Below are positions 35,049 to 44,744 of a stretch of 60,821 bases of DNA, in pieces. Made by a program: the position numbers and the translations under genes. The notes under the pieces were generated by a model. The model was not told the origin of the DNA and searched no databases. It saw only the letters and a program-made list of their open reading frames with translations. Each line of letters begins with the position of its first letter. The stretch's first letter is position 1. Origin of the DNA: an uncultured Hyphomicrobiales bacterium (GTDB lineage: Bacteria; Pseudomonadota; Alphaproteobacteria; Rhizobiales; Beijerinckiaceae); assembly GCA_903861645.1 (NCBI GenBank), contig CAIOVE010000009.1, forward strand, positions 1-60,821, written 5' to 3'.

Positions 35049-35879
35049 ATGATCAAGTTTTCATCCATCGCGGCCCGCTTCTTCGCCATGGCGATGGCCT
35101 GCGCGGCGCCGGGCGCGGGCGTGCGGGCGCAAACGGGCGCGAGCGACTGGTCCGACGCCAATCTGGCCGCGGCGCGTCTCATCGCGTCGGGAGGTTTGAA
35201 GCATGGCCAGTATCAGGCGGGCGTCGAAATCAGGTTGAAGGGCGCAAGCCACACCTATTGGCGCAATCCCGGCGATTCCGGCGCGCCGCCCATATTCAGA
35301 TTCGACGGCTCGAGAAATCTCGCCGCCGCGCGCGTGCGCTATCCCGCGCCACGCCGGATCGGCGAGGATGGCCTCGACATTTTCGGCTATCTAGGATCGG
35401 TCGTCTTTCCCGTGGAAGCGACGCCCGTCGATCCCAAAATGCCGGTGGAACTCGTGCTGGATCTGCAATACGCCGCTTGCGAGCGCATCTGCGTGCCGGC
35501 AGAGGCGCACGCGACACTCGCCCTGTCGCCCGGCGACCCCTCGACCGCGCTGGCCGCCGAAATCGCGAAGGCCATGGATTCCATTCCCCGTCCGATGGGC
35601 TCCGGCGATCCCGCGCCGCGCGTCGCGCGCGCGCCGAACGCCGACAAGCCGACATGGATGGTGCGCTTCGATCCGCCGCTCGCGCCCGACGTCGACGCAT
35701 TCGCCGCCGCGCCGGACAACTGGTTTTTCACGACGCGTCGCGATGGCGATACGATCGCGCTGACGCTTGAGCAGTCCCCGTCCGACGCCAGCGCGCCGGT
35801 CGCCGTCGACCTCACGCTGGTTGGACCCAGCGGCGCCTTTGAAACCTCGGTGACGATCGATCCTCGCGCCGGCCGCTGA
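35049..35879 (+). CDS. Periplasmic protein with DsbD N-terminal-like domain
   Basis: The 276-residue protein has a signal peptide (about 1-27, ending near VRAQ) and then an immunoglobulin-like DsbD-alpha domain: YQAGVEIRLKGASHTYWRNPGDSG, FPVEATPVDP and a C-ERI-C pair in LQYAACERICVPAEA (about residue 142). DsbD-alpha relays electrons to periplasmic thiol proteins. Here neither the DsbD membrane part nor a thioredoxin-like domain is fused or adjacent, so a transmembrane electron source must lie elsewhere. It may serve cytochrome c or metal-centre assembly. Confidence 0.8.
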   Translation: MIKFSSIAARFFAMAMACAAPGAGVRAQTGASDWSDANLAAARLIASGGLKHGQYQAGVEIRLKGASHTYWRNPGDSGAPPIFRFDGSRNLAAARVRYPAPRRIGEDGLDIFGYLGSVVFPVEATPVDPKMPVELVLDLQYAACERICVPAEAHATLALSPGDPSTALAAEIAKAMDSIPRPMGSGDPAPRVARAPNADKPTWMVRFDPPLAPDVDAFAAAPDNWFFTTRRDGDTIALTLEQSPSDASAPVAVDLTLVGPSGAFETSVTIDPRAGR

Positions 35880-35890
35880 CCGCCGAAAGC

Positions 35891-37342
35891 CTAGCCTTCA
35901 AGACGGTAATCGCGATCGCGAAAAAACAGCGTCCGCCACCAATAGTGGCGCGACGGCTTGTGCCACTGGGTGACAATTCGCCCCGCGGCGTTCATGAAAT
36001 AGCTGCGGCAGCCGGTGGTCCAGGCGCGGCCTCGCAATTCGTCCTGCACCTCGTCGTTGAACAGTTTCTGCGTTTCCAGGCGGACGTCGAGCGAACGCGC
36101 GCGGCCACGCACGAGCTTGCGGACGGCTTGCAGAATGTAGCGCGTCTGGCATTCGATCATGAAAATGATCGAGCTGGGCGCGTTGGTGTTGGGCCCGTAG
36201 ATCATGAAGAAATTGGGGAAACCAGCGACCGTGACGCCCAGATAGGCCTCGGGCGCGCCGCCCCAGACCGCGTCGAGCGTCTTGCCTTCCGCGCCCACGA
36301 CCTTCAGCGTCGAGAGAAACTTCGTCGTCGTGAAACCCGTGCCGTAGATGAGCGCGTCGATCTCGTGGCGATGGCCGTCCTTCGTCACGATGGCGTCCGC
36401 CTCGATCCGCGCGATGGGATCGGTGACGACATCGACATGCGGCTGATCCAGCGTCGACAGGAAATCGCTCGAACGGATGTTGCGCTTGCAGCCGATGGCG
36501 ATTGTCGGCGTCAGCTTGGCGCGCTTGACGGGATCCTTGACCTGCGCGGCGAGAAAGGCGAGCGCGCCCTTCTCGCGCGCGGCGCGGATGGCGGGATCGG
36601 TCTGCACGACATAACCGCGCTCGTACTGGATATAAACGCGCCAGCGATCGAGCCGGCGCATGAGGGCGGAACGCATCAGAAAGCGATGGAAGGGCTGGTC
36701 CATCGGTTCGTGCTTGGGGCTCACCCAGGCCGCGGTGCGCTGGAAGACGGCGAGGGATTTCACCTGTCTGGCGATGACGGGGACGAACTGCGCCGCGCTG
36801 CATCCGGTGCCGATGACGGCGACCCGCTTGCCGTTGAAATCGAAAGCATGATTCCAGTTGGAGGAATGGAAGGAAACGCCCGCGAAATCCGCAACGCCGG
36901 GCAGGTCGGGGATGGCCGGCGCGTTGAACAGGCCGCAGGCGGACACCAGCGCCCGCGCCTCCAGAACCTCGCCCGCCTCGGTCTCCACCACCCACAGGGC
37001 GCGCCCCGCGTCCCAGCGCGCCTCGGCGACCTGGACGCCAAGGCGCAGATACGGGCCAATCCCGAATTTTCCCACGCAATGCTGGAAATAGGCGCGGATT
37101 TCGTCGCGATCCCCGTGCGATTTCGTCCACTCGAAATCCTGCGCGAAGGAGAAGGAATAGAGCCGCGACTCCACGTCGCAAGCCGCCCCCGGATAGGAGT
37201 TCGACCACCAGACGCCGCCCAGATCGGGCGCCCGCTCAAGCACAGTGAAATTCGTCACCCCCGCCTTTTTCAGGCGGATCGCCATGGCGACTCCGCCAAA
37301 ACCGGCGCCGATGATGAGCACGTCGAGGGCTTTCGCCGGCAT
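35891..37342 (-). CDS. Flavin-containing monooxygenase, Baeyer-Villiger type
   Basis: The 483-residue protein starts at ATG 37342. It has two Rossmann motifs: FAD GAGFGG at 12-17 and NADPH GTGCSA at 178-183. Between them lies the Baeyer-Villiger fingerprint F-A-G-x3-H-x3-W at 153-163. In the usual fingerprint W is followed by P or D; here it is N. The enzyme should insert oxygen next to a ketone, or oxidise a heteroatom, using NADPH and O2. It is convergent with the DsbD-N-like gene. The substrate is unknown. Confidence 0.9.
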   Translation of the reverse strand: MPAKALDVLIIGAGFGGVAMAIRLKKAGVTNFTVLERAPDLGGVWWSNSYPGAACDVESRLYSFSFAQDFEWTKSHGDRDEIRAYFQHCVGKFGIGPYLRLGVQVAEARWDAGRALWVVETEAGEVLEARALVSACGLFNAPAIPDLPGVADFAGVSFHSSNWNHAFDFNGKRVAVIGTGCSAAQFVPVIARQVKSLAVFQRTAAWVSPKHEPMDQPFHRFLMRSALMRRLDRWRVYIQYERGYVVQTDPAIRAAREKGALAFLAAQVKDPVKRAKLTPTIAIGCKRNIRSSDFLSTLDQPHVDVVTDPIARIEADAIVTKDGHRHEIDALIYGTGFTTTKFLSTLKVVGAEGKTLDAVWGGAPEAYLGVTVAGFPNFFMIYGPNTNAPSSIIFMIECQTRYILQAVRKLVRGRARSLDVRLETQKLFNDEVQDELRGRAWTTGCRSYFMNAAGRIVTQWHKPSRHYWWRTLFFRDRDYRLEG

Positions 37343-37407
37343 GCGCGTTTCTTCCCGATCGTTTTCGTTGATCGGACCTTGCGACGCGCCGCGACGGGCT
37401 GTCAACG

Positions 37408-37653
37408 CTACCGGCGCAAGCGCCGCGCGTTCGCCCGAACCTTGCCGCGATAGGCGCGAACGACGCTTTCGGGCGAAGCGCCGGACATCAGGCTGAGGGC
37501 CGCGCCCTGCGCCGCGGCGATCTTCTCGGAGACCATCCGCCCGGCCTCCTCGTGGGCCGGCGCGCCGCCAATCGCCAGCTTCATCATGCGCAATGCGATC
37601 ACCTGCTGGGACTCCGCCGCCAGCATCAGCAAATTCATCCAGTAATTAACCAA
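37408..37653 (-). CDS. Small alphaproteobacterial protein, unassigned
   Basis: The start is set by a perfect CCGGAGGCGCCA ribosome site before TTG 37653, giving 81 residues (VNYWMNLLMLAAESQQVIALRM...). A longer frame to 37701 has no such site. The protein is helical, Ala-rich, with a basic C-terminus (RGKVRANARRLRR). It resembles short conserved proteins in Rhizobiales whose helices recall phasin-like proteins; I do not recognise a function. It lies between the monooxygenase and DedA genes. Confidence 0.6.
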   Translation of the reverse strand: MVNYWMNLLMLAAESQQVIALRMMKLAIGGAPAHEEAGRMVSEKIAAAQGAALSLMSGASPESVVRAYRGKVRANARRLRR

Positions 37654-37825
37654 TGGCGCCTCCGGTCGCGAAAACGGAACGCGAAAAATTGTGCGATGCA
37701 CAATAAAAGACTATTGAACCTGCCCGGGGGCGGCGTCAAGCGCCTTGCCCGGCGACGACGCCCATAATACGCCTGCCCTGCCTTTTCATCCGGCCGCGAT
37801 TCGCGGCCAAATTCGCGCGGCTCCC

Positions 37826-38407
37826 ATGTTTGAACGGCTTTATCGCTGGACGCTGTCGTTGGCCGAGAGCCCGCGCGCCACATGGGCGCTGGCGGCGGTT
37901 TCCTTCGCGGAAAGCTCGTTTTTCCCGATACCGCCCGACATCATCCTCGCGCCCATGGTGGTCGCCAGGCCTGGCAAGGCCTTCTTTTACGCGGGCGTGT
38001 GCACCGTCGCCTCGGTGCTGGGCGGCGCGCTTGGCTACGCCATCGGCGCGTTGCTCTACGACACCGTTGGCCAATGGCTGATCAATCTCTACGGCTACGC
38101 GGAAAAACTCGCCGCTCTCCGGATATTTTATGACCAGTGGGGCTGGTTGTTCATTCTGGTCAAGGGGTTGACGCCCATCCCCTTCAAGCTGGTGACCATC
38201 GTCAGCGGCCTGCTGGGCTATAATTTCCCGCTGTTCATGCTGTTGTGCGTGATCACCCGCGGCGCCCGCTTCTTCCTGGTCGCGGGCGTGCTGAACTGGT
38301 TCGGAGAACCGCTACGCGCGCTGCTCGAGAAATATTTCGCCGTATTTCTCCTTTTGATACTGGTGACGGTGGTGATCGGCTTCTACCTCGCCGCGCACAT
38401 GTTTTGA
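37826..38407 (+). CDS. DedA/YqaA family inner membrane protein
   Basis: The 193-residue protein starts at ATG 37826. It has the SNARE-associated/DedA pattern: FAESSFFPIPPDIILAPMV with the ExxxxPxPxE-like entry, a G/A-rich membrane segment, and the FTPIPFK-like loop KGLTPIPFKLVTIVSG, then two further helices. DedA proteins are linked to lipid-carrier flipping and membrane potential. It is 16 bases upstream of dsbB, so the two are likely co-transcribed. Confidence 0.9.
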   Translation: MFERLYRWTLSLAESPRATWALAAVSFAESSFFPIPPDIILAPMVVARPGKAFFYAGVCTVASVLGGALGYAIGALLYDTVGQWLINLYGYAEKLAALRIFYDQWGWLFILVKGLTPIPFKLVTIVSGLLGYNFPLFMLLCVITRGARFFLVAGVLNWFGEPLRALLEKYFAVFLLLILVTVVIGFYLAAHMF

Positions 38408-38423
38408 GGTCCGGGGACCGATC

Positions 38424-38939
38424 ATGAACGATCCGATGCGCGCGCTTTCAAGGGCCACGCCGCTCCAACTGGCGATGGCGCTGCTGGCGCTGGCCTTCGC
38501 GACCATCGCCGGCGCCTGGATTTTCGAGGCTTTTGGCTATCTGCCCTGCGAACTGTGCCTGAAACAGCGCTGGGCCTATTACGCGGGCGTGCCGCTCGCC
38601 GCCGCGACGACGCTCGCCGCGGCGGCGGAGCAACGACGCCTCGCGGGCGTGGGTTTCGCGCTACTGACCCTCGTTTTCATCGGCAGCGCCCTCTTTGGCG
38701 CCTATCACGCCGGCGTCGAATGGGGGTTCTGGCAAGGCCCGACTGACTGCACCGGCAACCTCAGCAAGGCGTCCTCCATGGACGACTTCATGAACCAGCT
38801 TTCAACCGTGAAGGTGGTGCGCTGCGACGCCGTGGCCATCCGCATCATCGGCCTGTCGCTGGCGGGCTGGAACGCGGTGATCTCCACCGCGCTTGCCCTG
38901 CTCGGCGCGCTGGGCGCGCGCCGGAGCTTTGCCGCCTAG
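38424..38939 (+). CDS. dsbB: Disulfide bond formation protein B
   Basis: The 171-residue, four-helix membrane protein has the quinone-reactive C42-EL-C45 pair and the periplasmic loop pair C109 and C134. It reoxidises DsbA using quinone. It shares its final bases with the convergent PilZ gene: the four bases CTAG at 38936-38939 provide the stop TAG for both strands. Confidence 0.92.
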   Translation: MNDPMRALSRATPLQLAMALLALAFATIAGAWIFEAFGYLPCELCLKQRWAYYAGVPLAAATTLAAAAEQRRLAGVGFALLTLVFIGSALFGAYHAGVEWGFWQGPTDCTGNLSKASSMDDFMNQLSTVKVVRCDAVAIRIIGLSLAGWNAVISTALALLGALGARRSFAA

Positions 38940-40297
38940 GCCGCGTCCGGCAGACGATTAAGCGTCTGCGACACAAGCAAAATCAACGCCTTGACCGTCC
39001 CGCGCAGTTCCGCGATCTCGGCGTTCGGCGTGGTGGACAACGCGGTTGTCAGCGGCGGCGGGGGGCCCAGTTTTTCGAGGCCCGTCATCCGCGCGCGCAA
39101 CTCGCCAACCTCGGCGTGAAGGGCGGCGAACCCATCCGATAGACCATCGTCCGCAATGGTTTCGGTCCGCGTGGTGGCCGCGACCCCGCCCAGGAACCGG
39201 ACATGTTCGCGCAACGCGCCAACCTCCGCCCTGAGCGCGCCGATGGCCTCGGCGAATTCAAGAAAGCGCTCCTGTGGAATGCTGGCGAGCGCGCCTTCGA
39301 GATCGTCGCGCATGCGCGCCATCTCGGTGCGCGTCTTGATCATCTCCATGCGGTCGAACGGCGTGCCGGTCGCCGATGGCGCGGGCTTTTCCGTGGCCGC
39401 CGCCGCCTTCGCAGCCGCCTCCTCGCGGGAGGCCTCGACCGTCGCGCGCAATTCGGAAATATCCGCCCGGATTTTGGCGATCTCGCGGGTGCCGGCCTCC
39501 GCCGGCGCGGCGACCGCGGCCGCGGGGCGCGACTGGAGAGCGGGCGCGCTGGCGATTTCGCGCATCGACACGCTCAACCGGTTCAGTTCCTGCCGCAGCG
39601 TCGAAATATCCGCGCTGTAATCGACGATGGGCCCGGCCTGCTCGTTGGTCCCGGCGACGCCGACGCCCGCCGCGCCGCGCATCGCCCTGGCGAGCGCCGC
39701 CATTTCATCCTTGAGCTCGCCGATGTCGCGCGACTGCGCCTCGACCTTGGGGGACAGATCAGTCGCCGCCTCCGGGCGCGGGTCCGACATCAGCTTGTCG
39801 ACGGCTCCACGCAACTCGGCGAGGCCCGACGCCAGCGACTGTATGCGTTGATCGATGCTCGGGCCCGCGAAAGCCAGCTCCCGGTCTTCCGCGCGCCGGG
39901 GCTCCGTCGACTCCCGGCGGTCTTCGGTGATCGCCGGAGCGCCGACCGGAGCCCCCTTGAGTTCGGCGTAACCGCGCTCAAGCCGCAAGACGCGCTCAAG
40001 CAGGGTCTGCATGACGAGCGGATCATCGAGGCGCGATTTCAGAAAGGCGACGCCCAGCTTGACGCCGGCCGCGCGCCTGATCTTGCAGATCTTGGTTTCG
40101 CTTCGCGAGGGGATGAAGAGGTCGAAGTCCTCGGGAACATCGAATTCACTGAACAAGTCGATGGCGCAACCGGTCGCGCTGATGTCCGTGATCAGGCATT
40201 CCTTGGGCGGACTTCCGTCCAGAAAGCGCATTTCGCCGCGCATGTTGACAGGCTGGCGCGCCGCCTGCCGCTTGCCGACCCAATCATTTGTTCGCAT
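38936..40297 (-). CDS. PilZ-domain protein with long coiled coil
   Basis: The 453-residue protein has an N-terminal PilZ domain (about 8-105) with the c-di-GMP-binding R10-x3-R14 and D38-x-S40-x2-G43 motifs intact. The rest (about 110-453) is Ala/Glu/Arg-rich heptad sequence with repeated ELRxxV or ALRAEVGALREHV units, predicted coiled coil. There are no membrane segments or enzyme domains. It may be a c-di-GMP-responsive scaffold. It is divergent from a TctC gene; the 154-base gap is A/T-rich near 40320-40360. Confidence 0.85.
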   Translation of the reverse strand: MRTNDWVGKRQAARQPVNMRGEMRFLDGSPPKECLITDISATGCAIDLFSEFDVPEDFDLFIPSRSETKICKIRRAAGVKLGVAFLKSRLDDPLVMQTLLERVLRLERGYAELKGAPVGAPAITEDRRESTEPRRAEDRELAFAGPSIDQRIQSLASGLAELRGAVDKLMSDPRPEAATDLSPKVEAQSRDIGELKDEMAALARAMRGAAGVGVAGTNEQAGPIVDYSADISTLRQELNRLSVSMREIASAPALQSRPAAAVAAPAEAGTREIAKIRADISELRATVEASREEAAAKAAAATEKPAPSATGTPFDRMEMIKTRTEMARMRDDLEGALASIPQERFLEFAEAIGALRAEVGALREHVRFLGGVAATTRTETIADDGLSDGFAALHAEVGELRARMTGLEKLGPPPPLTTALSTTPNAEIAELRGTVKALILLVSQTLNRLPDAA

Positions 40298-40451
40298 TCC
40301 GACGGTCCCGAGCGGCGAAATAAATTAATCCCGCCGTACCTTAGGGCACGCTGGTTTAATTTGCGTTGCGATACGCGCCGGAGGACGCGATGGAACCGCG
40401 AGACGAGCGACGCGCGATCGGGTAAGGAAGCCACTCGCGGAGGATGCTCAT

Positions 40452-41420
40452 ATGTCGTTTCGTAATTTCGCCCTGGGCGCGCTGGCTGTGGCGCTATTCG
40501 CGGGACCTGTCGCCCACGCCCAGGACTGGGCGCCCAATCGGCCGATCCGTGTTCTGATCCCCGTGCCCGCCGGCAGCGCGCCAGACCTGCTGACCCGCAT
40601 CATCGGTCAGGGCTTTCAGGCCAAATGGGGCCAACCCGCCATCATGGAGCCGCATCCCGGCGCCTCGCAGAACATCGCCGGCGACCTTCTCTACCGAGCC
40701 GACCCCGACGGCTACACCCTGCTGACGGCCCCGCCGCCGCCCTTCGCCGTCAATCAGCACCTGTTCCCCAAGCTCACCTATGATCCGACCGCCTTCGCGC
40801 CGGTTTCGGTTCTGGTCGAGGCGCCGAACGTGTTGATGGTTCGCGGCGAACTGCCGGCGAAAACCGTCGCCGACCTCGTCGCCCTCGCCAAGGCCTCGCC
40901 CGGCAAGCTCAACTACGGATCGACCGGCCCCGGCAGCACGCTGCATCTGACCGGCGAGGCCTTCAAGGCCCACGCGGGCGTCGAGATCACCCACGTGCCC
41001 TTCAAGGGCACGGTGGAAATCATCGCCGACATGATGGGCGAACGCATCGACATGGCCTTCATCAACCTCGCCGACGCCTGGCCTCATATCGTCGCCGGCA
41101 AGCTGAGGCCGCTGGCGGTTGGAAGCGCCAAGCGGGCGCCCGGCCTGCCGGACGTGCCCTCGTTGACGGAAACCTGGCCGGATTTCGTCTCCGTCACCTG
41201 GTTCGCCAACGCCGCGCCGCCCAAAACGCCGCCCGCGATCGTCAACGCGCTCAATGGCGCGATCCGCGCGGCCTTCGATACGCCGGAAGCCAGAAAGATC
41301 ATCGGCGACCTGCGCGTGACGCCGATGCTCGACTCCCCCGCCGAGGCGGCGGACTATATCCGCGCCGATAGCGCGCGCTGGCGCGACGTGATCGTCAAGA
41401 ACAACATCAAGATCGAATGA
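40452..41420 (+). CDS. TctC/Bug family binding protein
   Basis: The 322-residue protein has a signal peptide (to about residue 24, AHAQDW), then NRPIRVLIPVPAGSAPDLLTR, PGASQNIAGDLLYRADPDGYTLL and LNYGSTGPGSTLHLTG, typical of Bug proteins. A GGAGG site precedes ATG 40452. It is followed 49 bases on by a metallo-beta-lactamase-fold hydrolase gene, possibly an uptake-hydrolysis pair. No TctAB genes are present. Confidence 0.92.
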   Translation: MSFRNFALGALAVALFAGPVAHAQDWAPNRPIRVLIPVPAGSAPDLLTRIIGQGFQAKWGQPAIMEPHPGASQNIAGDLLYRADPDGYTLLTAPPPPFAVNQHLFPKLTYDPTAFAPVSVLVEAPNVLMVRGELPAKTVADLVALAKASPGKLNYGSTGPGSTLHLTGEAFKAHAGVEITHVPFKGTVEIIADMMGERIDMAFINLADAWPHIVAGKLRPLAVGSAKRAPGLPDVPSLTETWPDFVSVTWFANAAPPKTPPAIVNALNGAIRAAFDTPEARKIIGDLRVTPMLDSPAEAADYIRADSARWRDVIVKNNIKIE

Positions 41421-41469
41421 CGGTCGCGCGCCCGCGCGCGGAAGCCGGAAACAACAAAGGGGAGGAAAC

Positions 41470-42297
41470 ATGACCGGTCCATCGTTGAAAATCGGCGACT
41501 ACACGGTGACGGCCTTCAGCGACGGCGTGTTCGAAACGTCGATCAACGTGACGGTCGGCGTCGACAAGCAGATGACCCAGCGGATTTCGGGCAAGAGCCT
41601 GACCGACCCGGTATTCCTCTCGGTCAACGCCTTTCTGGTCGAGGGGCGCGGCGTGCGCGCGCTGGTCGACGCCGGCACCGGCGACACCATGGGGCCGGAA
41701 CTTGGCAAGTTGCCGGAAAACCTCGTCGCCGCCGGCGTGCCGCTGGACTCCATCACGCATATCCTGCTGACCCATATCCATCCCGATCACTCCAACGGAC
41801 TGATCGACGGCGCGGGCGCCGCGTGGTTTCCGAAGGCCGAGGTCGTCGTTCAGGAGGACGAAATAAAGTTCTGGAACGATCGCGATCTCTCGCAGGCCGC
41901 CCATGACCGCCAGCGCAAGAACATGATCAACGCGCGCCGGTCGCTCGTCCCCTACGCCGACCGGACGACGCGCATCGGCGACGGCGAGTTCCTGCCCGGC
42001 ATCCACGCGATGAAATCGCCCGGCCACACCCCCGGCCATAACACCTGGACCATCGAGGGCGGCGGCGACAGCCTGATCATCTGGGGCGACACGATCCACA
42101 TGGCGTTCATGCAGCTACAGCGGCCGGAGATCGCCTTCATTTTCGACACGGACCCGGAGCAGGCGGTGCAATCGCGCCTGCGCCTGCTCGACCGCGTCGC
42201 CGCCGACCGCACGCGTGTCGCCGGCATGCATCTCGACTTCCCCGGCTTTGGCTACGTCCGCCGGGGCAAGGATCGATGGTTCATCGACGCGGAATGA
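41470..42297 (+). CDS. MBL-fold metallo-hydrolase
   Basis: The 275-residue protein has HxHxDH at 102-107 (LTHIHPDHSNG), a later His in SPGHTPGHN, and an Asp in IWGDTIH, so both metal sites look complete. The family covers lactonases, sulfatases, glyoxalase II and others. The arrangement VDAGTGD...LLTHIHPDHSNGL resembles N-acyl-homoserine-lactonase-like and related esterases, without proof. There is no signal peptide. The ATG at 41470 follows GGGGAGGAAAC. It ends directly against the convergent deacylase gene. Confidence 0.88.
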   Translation: MTGPSLKIGDYTVTAFSDGVFETSINVTVGVDKQMTQRISGKSLTDPVFLSVNAFLVEGRGVRALVDAGTGDTMGPELGKLPENLVAAGVPLDSITHILLTHIHPDHSNGLIDGAGAAWFPKAEVVVQEDEIKFWNDRDLSQAAHDRQRKNMINARRSLVPYADRTTRIGDGEFLPGIHAMKSPGHTPGHNTWTIEGGGDSLIIWGDTIHMAFMQLQRPEIAFIFDTDPEQAVQSRLRLLDRVAADRTRVAGMHLDFPGFGYVRRGKDRWFIDAE

Positions 42298-42798
42298 TCA
42301 GGCCTCGTCGCCGCAATTGGCGATCACGGGTTCATAACCCAGCGAGCGGATGAACGTCATCAGATCGGCCGACCGCAGCGTCGTCGAGGCGGCGTTGTGG
42401 AGCGGATGGAAGTTCACCGTCTCGGCGGCAGCCAGATCCGTGTCGACGATGACCGTCAGCCGCCGCGCGGTATCGTTCATCAACGCGAAGGGCGTCACCG
42501 AGCCCGGCGTCACGCCCAAAATTTCCAGCAATTGCTCGGGCTTGCCGAAGGATAGCCGCGCGCAACGAATGCGCTTTTCGAGCAGGCCCAGCTTGGCGCG
42601 CTTGTCGCCGGGCATGAGGACGAGCCAGAATTTTCCGTCGCGGTCGCGCAGAAACAGATTCTTGCAATGCAGGCCGGGGATGCGGTCGTGCCAGTCGCGA
42701 CCATCCTCCACCGTGAAGAACGGCGGATGCGCTGTTGTCGCGTGCGCGAGGCCGAGACGGTCGAGATAGGCGAACAACGCCTCGGGCGTGATCGTCAT
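42298..42798 (-). CDS. YbaK/ProX-type aminoacyl-tRNA trans-editing deacylase
   Basis: The 166-residue protein has the INS-superfamily editing-domain pattern: HPPFFTVEDGRDW, KNLFLRDRDGKFWLVLMP (with the catalytic-type Lys), LSFGKPEQLLEILGVTPGSVTPFALMND. This resembles PrdX/ProXp-ala proteins that clear Ala or Cys from mischarged tRNA-Pro. It lies 9 bases downstream of rlmN on the same strand, so co-transcription is likely. Confidence 0.88.
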   Translation of the reverse strand: MTITPEALFAYLDRLGLAHATTAHPPFFTVEDGRDWHDRIPGLHCKNLFLRDRDGKFWLVLMPGDKRAKLGLLEKRIRCARLSFGKPEQLLEILGVTPGSVTPFALMNDTARRLTVIVDTDLAAAETVNFHPLHNAASTTLRSADLMTFIRSLGYEPVIANCGDEA

Positions 42799-42807
42799 CG
42801 GCCGCGG

Positions 42808-43992
42808 TCACTCATCCATCAGCCGCGCCCGCGCGCGGACTTTTTCAGTCTCGCTCTTGAGCTGGCCACAGGCGGCCAGAATGTCGCGGCCGCGCGGCGT
42901 GCGCACGGGGCTGGCGTAGCCCGCGTTGAACACGATGTCGGAAAACCGCTCGATCGTGTCCCAGTCCGAGCACTCGTATTTCGTGCCAGGCCACGGATTG
43001 AATGGAATGAGATTGATCTTGGCGGGAATACCCTTGAGCAGGCGAACGAGTTCGCGCGCCTCGGCCGGACTGTCGTTGACGCCCTTCAGCATGACATATT
43101 CAAACGTGATGCGGCGCGCGTTCGACAGGCCCGGATAGTTCCGGCAGGCGTCGAGCAGTTCGTCGATGGGATATTTCTTGTTCAGCGGCACCAGCGTGTC
43201 GCGCAGATCGTCGCGCACGGCGTGCAGCGAAATCGCCAGCATGGTTCCCGCGCGTTCGCCGAGCGGCGGAATTTCCGGTACGACGCCGGACGTCGAGACG
43301 GTGATGCGCCGCTTCGACAGGGACAGGCCGTCGCCATCCGACAACACGTCAATGGCGGCGCCGACGTTGTCGATGTTGAACAGCGGCTCGCCCATGCCCA
43401 TGAAAACGATGTTCGACACCGCGCGCACGCCCTCGCCCGAAGGCAGCAAGCCATCGGTCGGCGGCGTCATGCCAGGAAAATCGCCGATCATGTCGCGCGC
43501 GACGACGAGCTGCTGGACGATCTCGCGCGAGGTCAGGTTGCGCACGAGCTTCTGCGTGCCGGTGTGGCAGAACGTGCAGGTCAGCGTGCAGCCGACCTGG
43601 CTCGACACGCACAGCGTGCCGCGGTCGCTTTCGGGAATATAGACGCACTCGATTTCCGCGCCCTTGTCCTTCGCGTCGACGGGCGGCATGCGGATCAGCC
43701 ACTTGCGGGTGCCGTCGCTCGACACCTGCTGGCTGGTGACTTCCGGACGCGCCAGCGTGAAATGCTCGGCGAGCCGGGCGCGCTGAACCTTCGACACGTT
43801 GAGCATCTGGTCGAATTCGCGCGCGCCCTGAAAATAGATCCAGTGCCAAAGCTGCGCGACGCGCATCTTGATGTCGCGCTCGGGAATCTCGATGGTGCGC
43901 AGGGCGTCGGCGAGTTCAGGCCGGGTCAGGCCCACGAGGGACATCGGCGCGGCGGCCCCGGCGGGGCGCTCGATCTGGGAAATGGCGGTCAT
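42808..43992 (-). CDS. rlmN: 23S rRNA (adenine(2503)-C2)-methyltransferase
   Basis: The 394-residue protein is a radical SAM methylsynthase with C135-x3-C139-x2-C142 ([12 protein letters not shown]). It has [12 protein letters not shown] and [14 protein letters not shown], and a C-terminal Cys in the AACGQL segment for the methyl-transfer cycle. It methylates A2503 of 23S rRNA and A37 of some tRNAs. Length fits RlmN. The gene appears complete and typical. Confidence 0.96.
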   Translation of the reverse strand: MTAISQIERPAGAAAPMSLVGLTRPELADALRTIEIPERDIKMRVAQLWHWIYFQGAREFDQMLNVSKVQRARLAEHFTLARPEVTSQQVSSDGTRKWLIRMPPVDAKDKGAEIECVYIPESDRGTLCVSSQVGCTLTCTFCHTGTQKLVRNLTSREIVQQLVVARDMIGDFPGMTPPTDGLLPSGEGVRAVSNIVFMGMGEPLFNIDNVGAAIDVLSDGDGLSLSKRRITVSTSGVVPEIPPLGERAGTMLAISLHAVRDDLRDTLVPLNKKYPIDELLDACRNYPGLSNARRITFEYVMLKGVNDSPAEARELVRLLKGIPAKINLIPFNPWPGTKYECSDWDTIERFSDIVFNAGYASPVRTPRGRDILAACGQLKSETEKVRARARLMDE

Positions 43993-44078
43993 GGGCTCGA
44001 TCCGGGCCGCGGAAACGCTTCCGGCCCCAAGGCGCGGGGCCTATCACGATTGGGGCGCGCAAGGCCAGCGCGATCCGC

Positions 44079-44621
44079 TCAGACCGGCGCCAGCGCCTCG
44101 AAGGGGCCCGAGCGCGGCTGGATGTCGATGGGGTCGCCGGGCCGGACCTCGCCGCCGGCGATCACGACCGCCATGACGCCACTCTTGCGGATCACGCCGC
44201 CGTCCGGCGTCCGGTCGAGTACCGCCGCCAGCAGGCCCGGCGCGAACCCGTCGATCTGCTTGCAGGGGCTGCGCAGACCGGTGATTTCGACAATGGCGAA
44301 ATCGCCTAGGCGCAGGCGCGTGCCCCGCGACAGGCCCAGCAGGTCGACGCCGCGCGTCGTGATGTTCTCGCCCATGTCGCCCGGGCCAACCGAAAACCCG
44401 CCGGCGCGCAATTCATCCAACAATTCCCCGTGGATCAGATGCACCTGCCGCAGGTTCGGCGCGTCCGGGTTGCGGGCCACGTGGTAGCGGTGGCGCACCT
44501 TTTCGCCCATGTGCGCGTCGCCCTCGACGCCGAGCCCACGCAACAGGCGGATCGACAGTTGATTGGGCTTGCTGAATGTGTGCCGGCCGCTCTGGCTGAC
44601 GGCGAGAATGGTTGATGTCAT
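44079..44621 (-). CDS. MOSC domain-containing protein
   Basis: The 180-residue protein starts at ATG 44621. It has the MOSC beta-barrel features: RGLGVEGDAHMG, GDMGENITTRGVDLL and the conserved Cys in LRSPCKQIDGF (about residue 118). MOSC domains bind or transfer sulfur for the molybdenum cofactor, or act as reductases on N-hydroxylated compounds (YiiM-like). A molybdenum hydroxylase lies at 58411-60821, though not adjacent. Confidence 0.9.
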   Translation of the reverse strand: MTSTILAVSQSGRHTFSKPNQLSIRLLRGLGVEGDAHMGEKVRHRYHVARNPDAPNLRQVHLIHGELLDELRAGGFSVGPGDMGENITTRGVDLLGLSRGTRLRLGDFAIVEITGLRSPCKQIDGFAPGLLAAVLDRTPDGGVIRKSGVMAVVIAGGEVRPGDPIDIQPRSGPFEALAPV

Positions 44622-44744
44622 CGCGCGACGATAGCATAGGCGGGCCCGCGGCCAAGGGCCCCGCGGCGCGTTCAATGGTTGACGCCGTCGCCATCCCGCC
44701 GGAAATTGGCGGTCGACAACACAAACGACCGGCGGGGAAACGAC

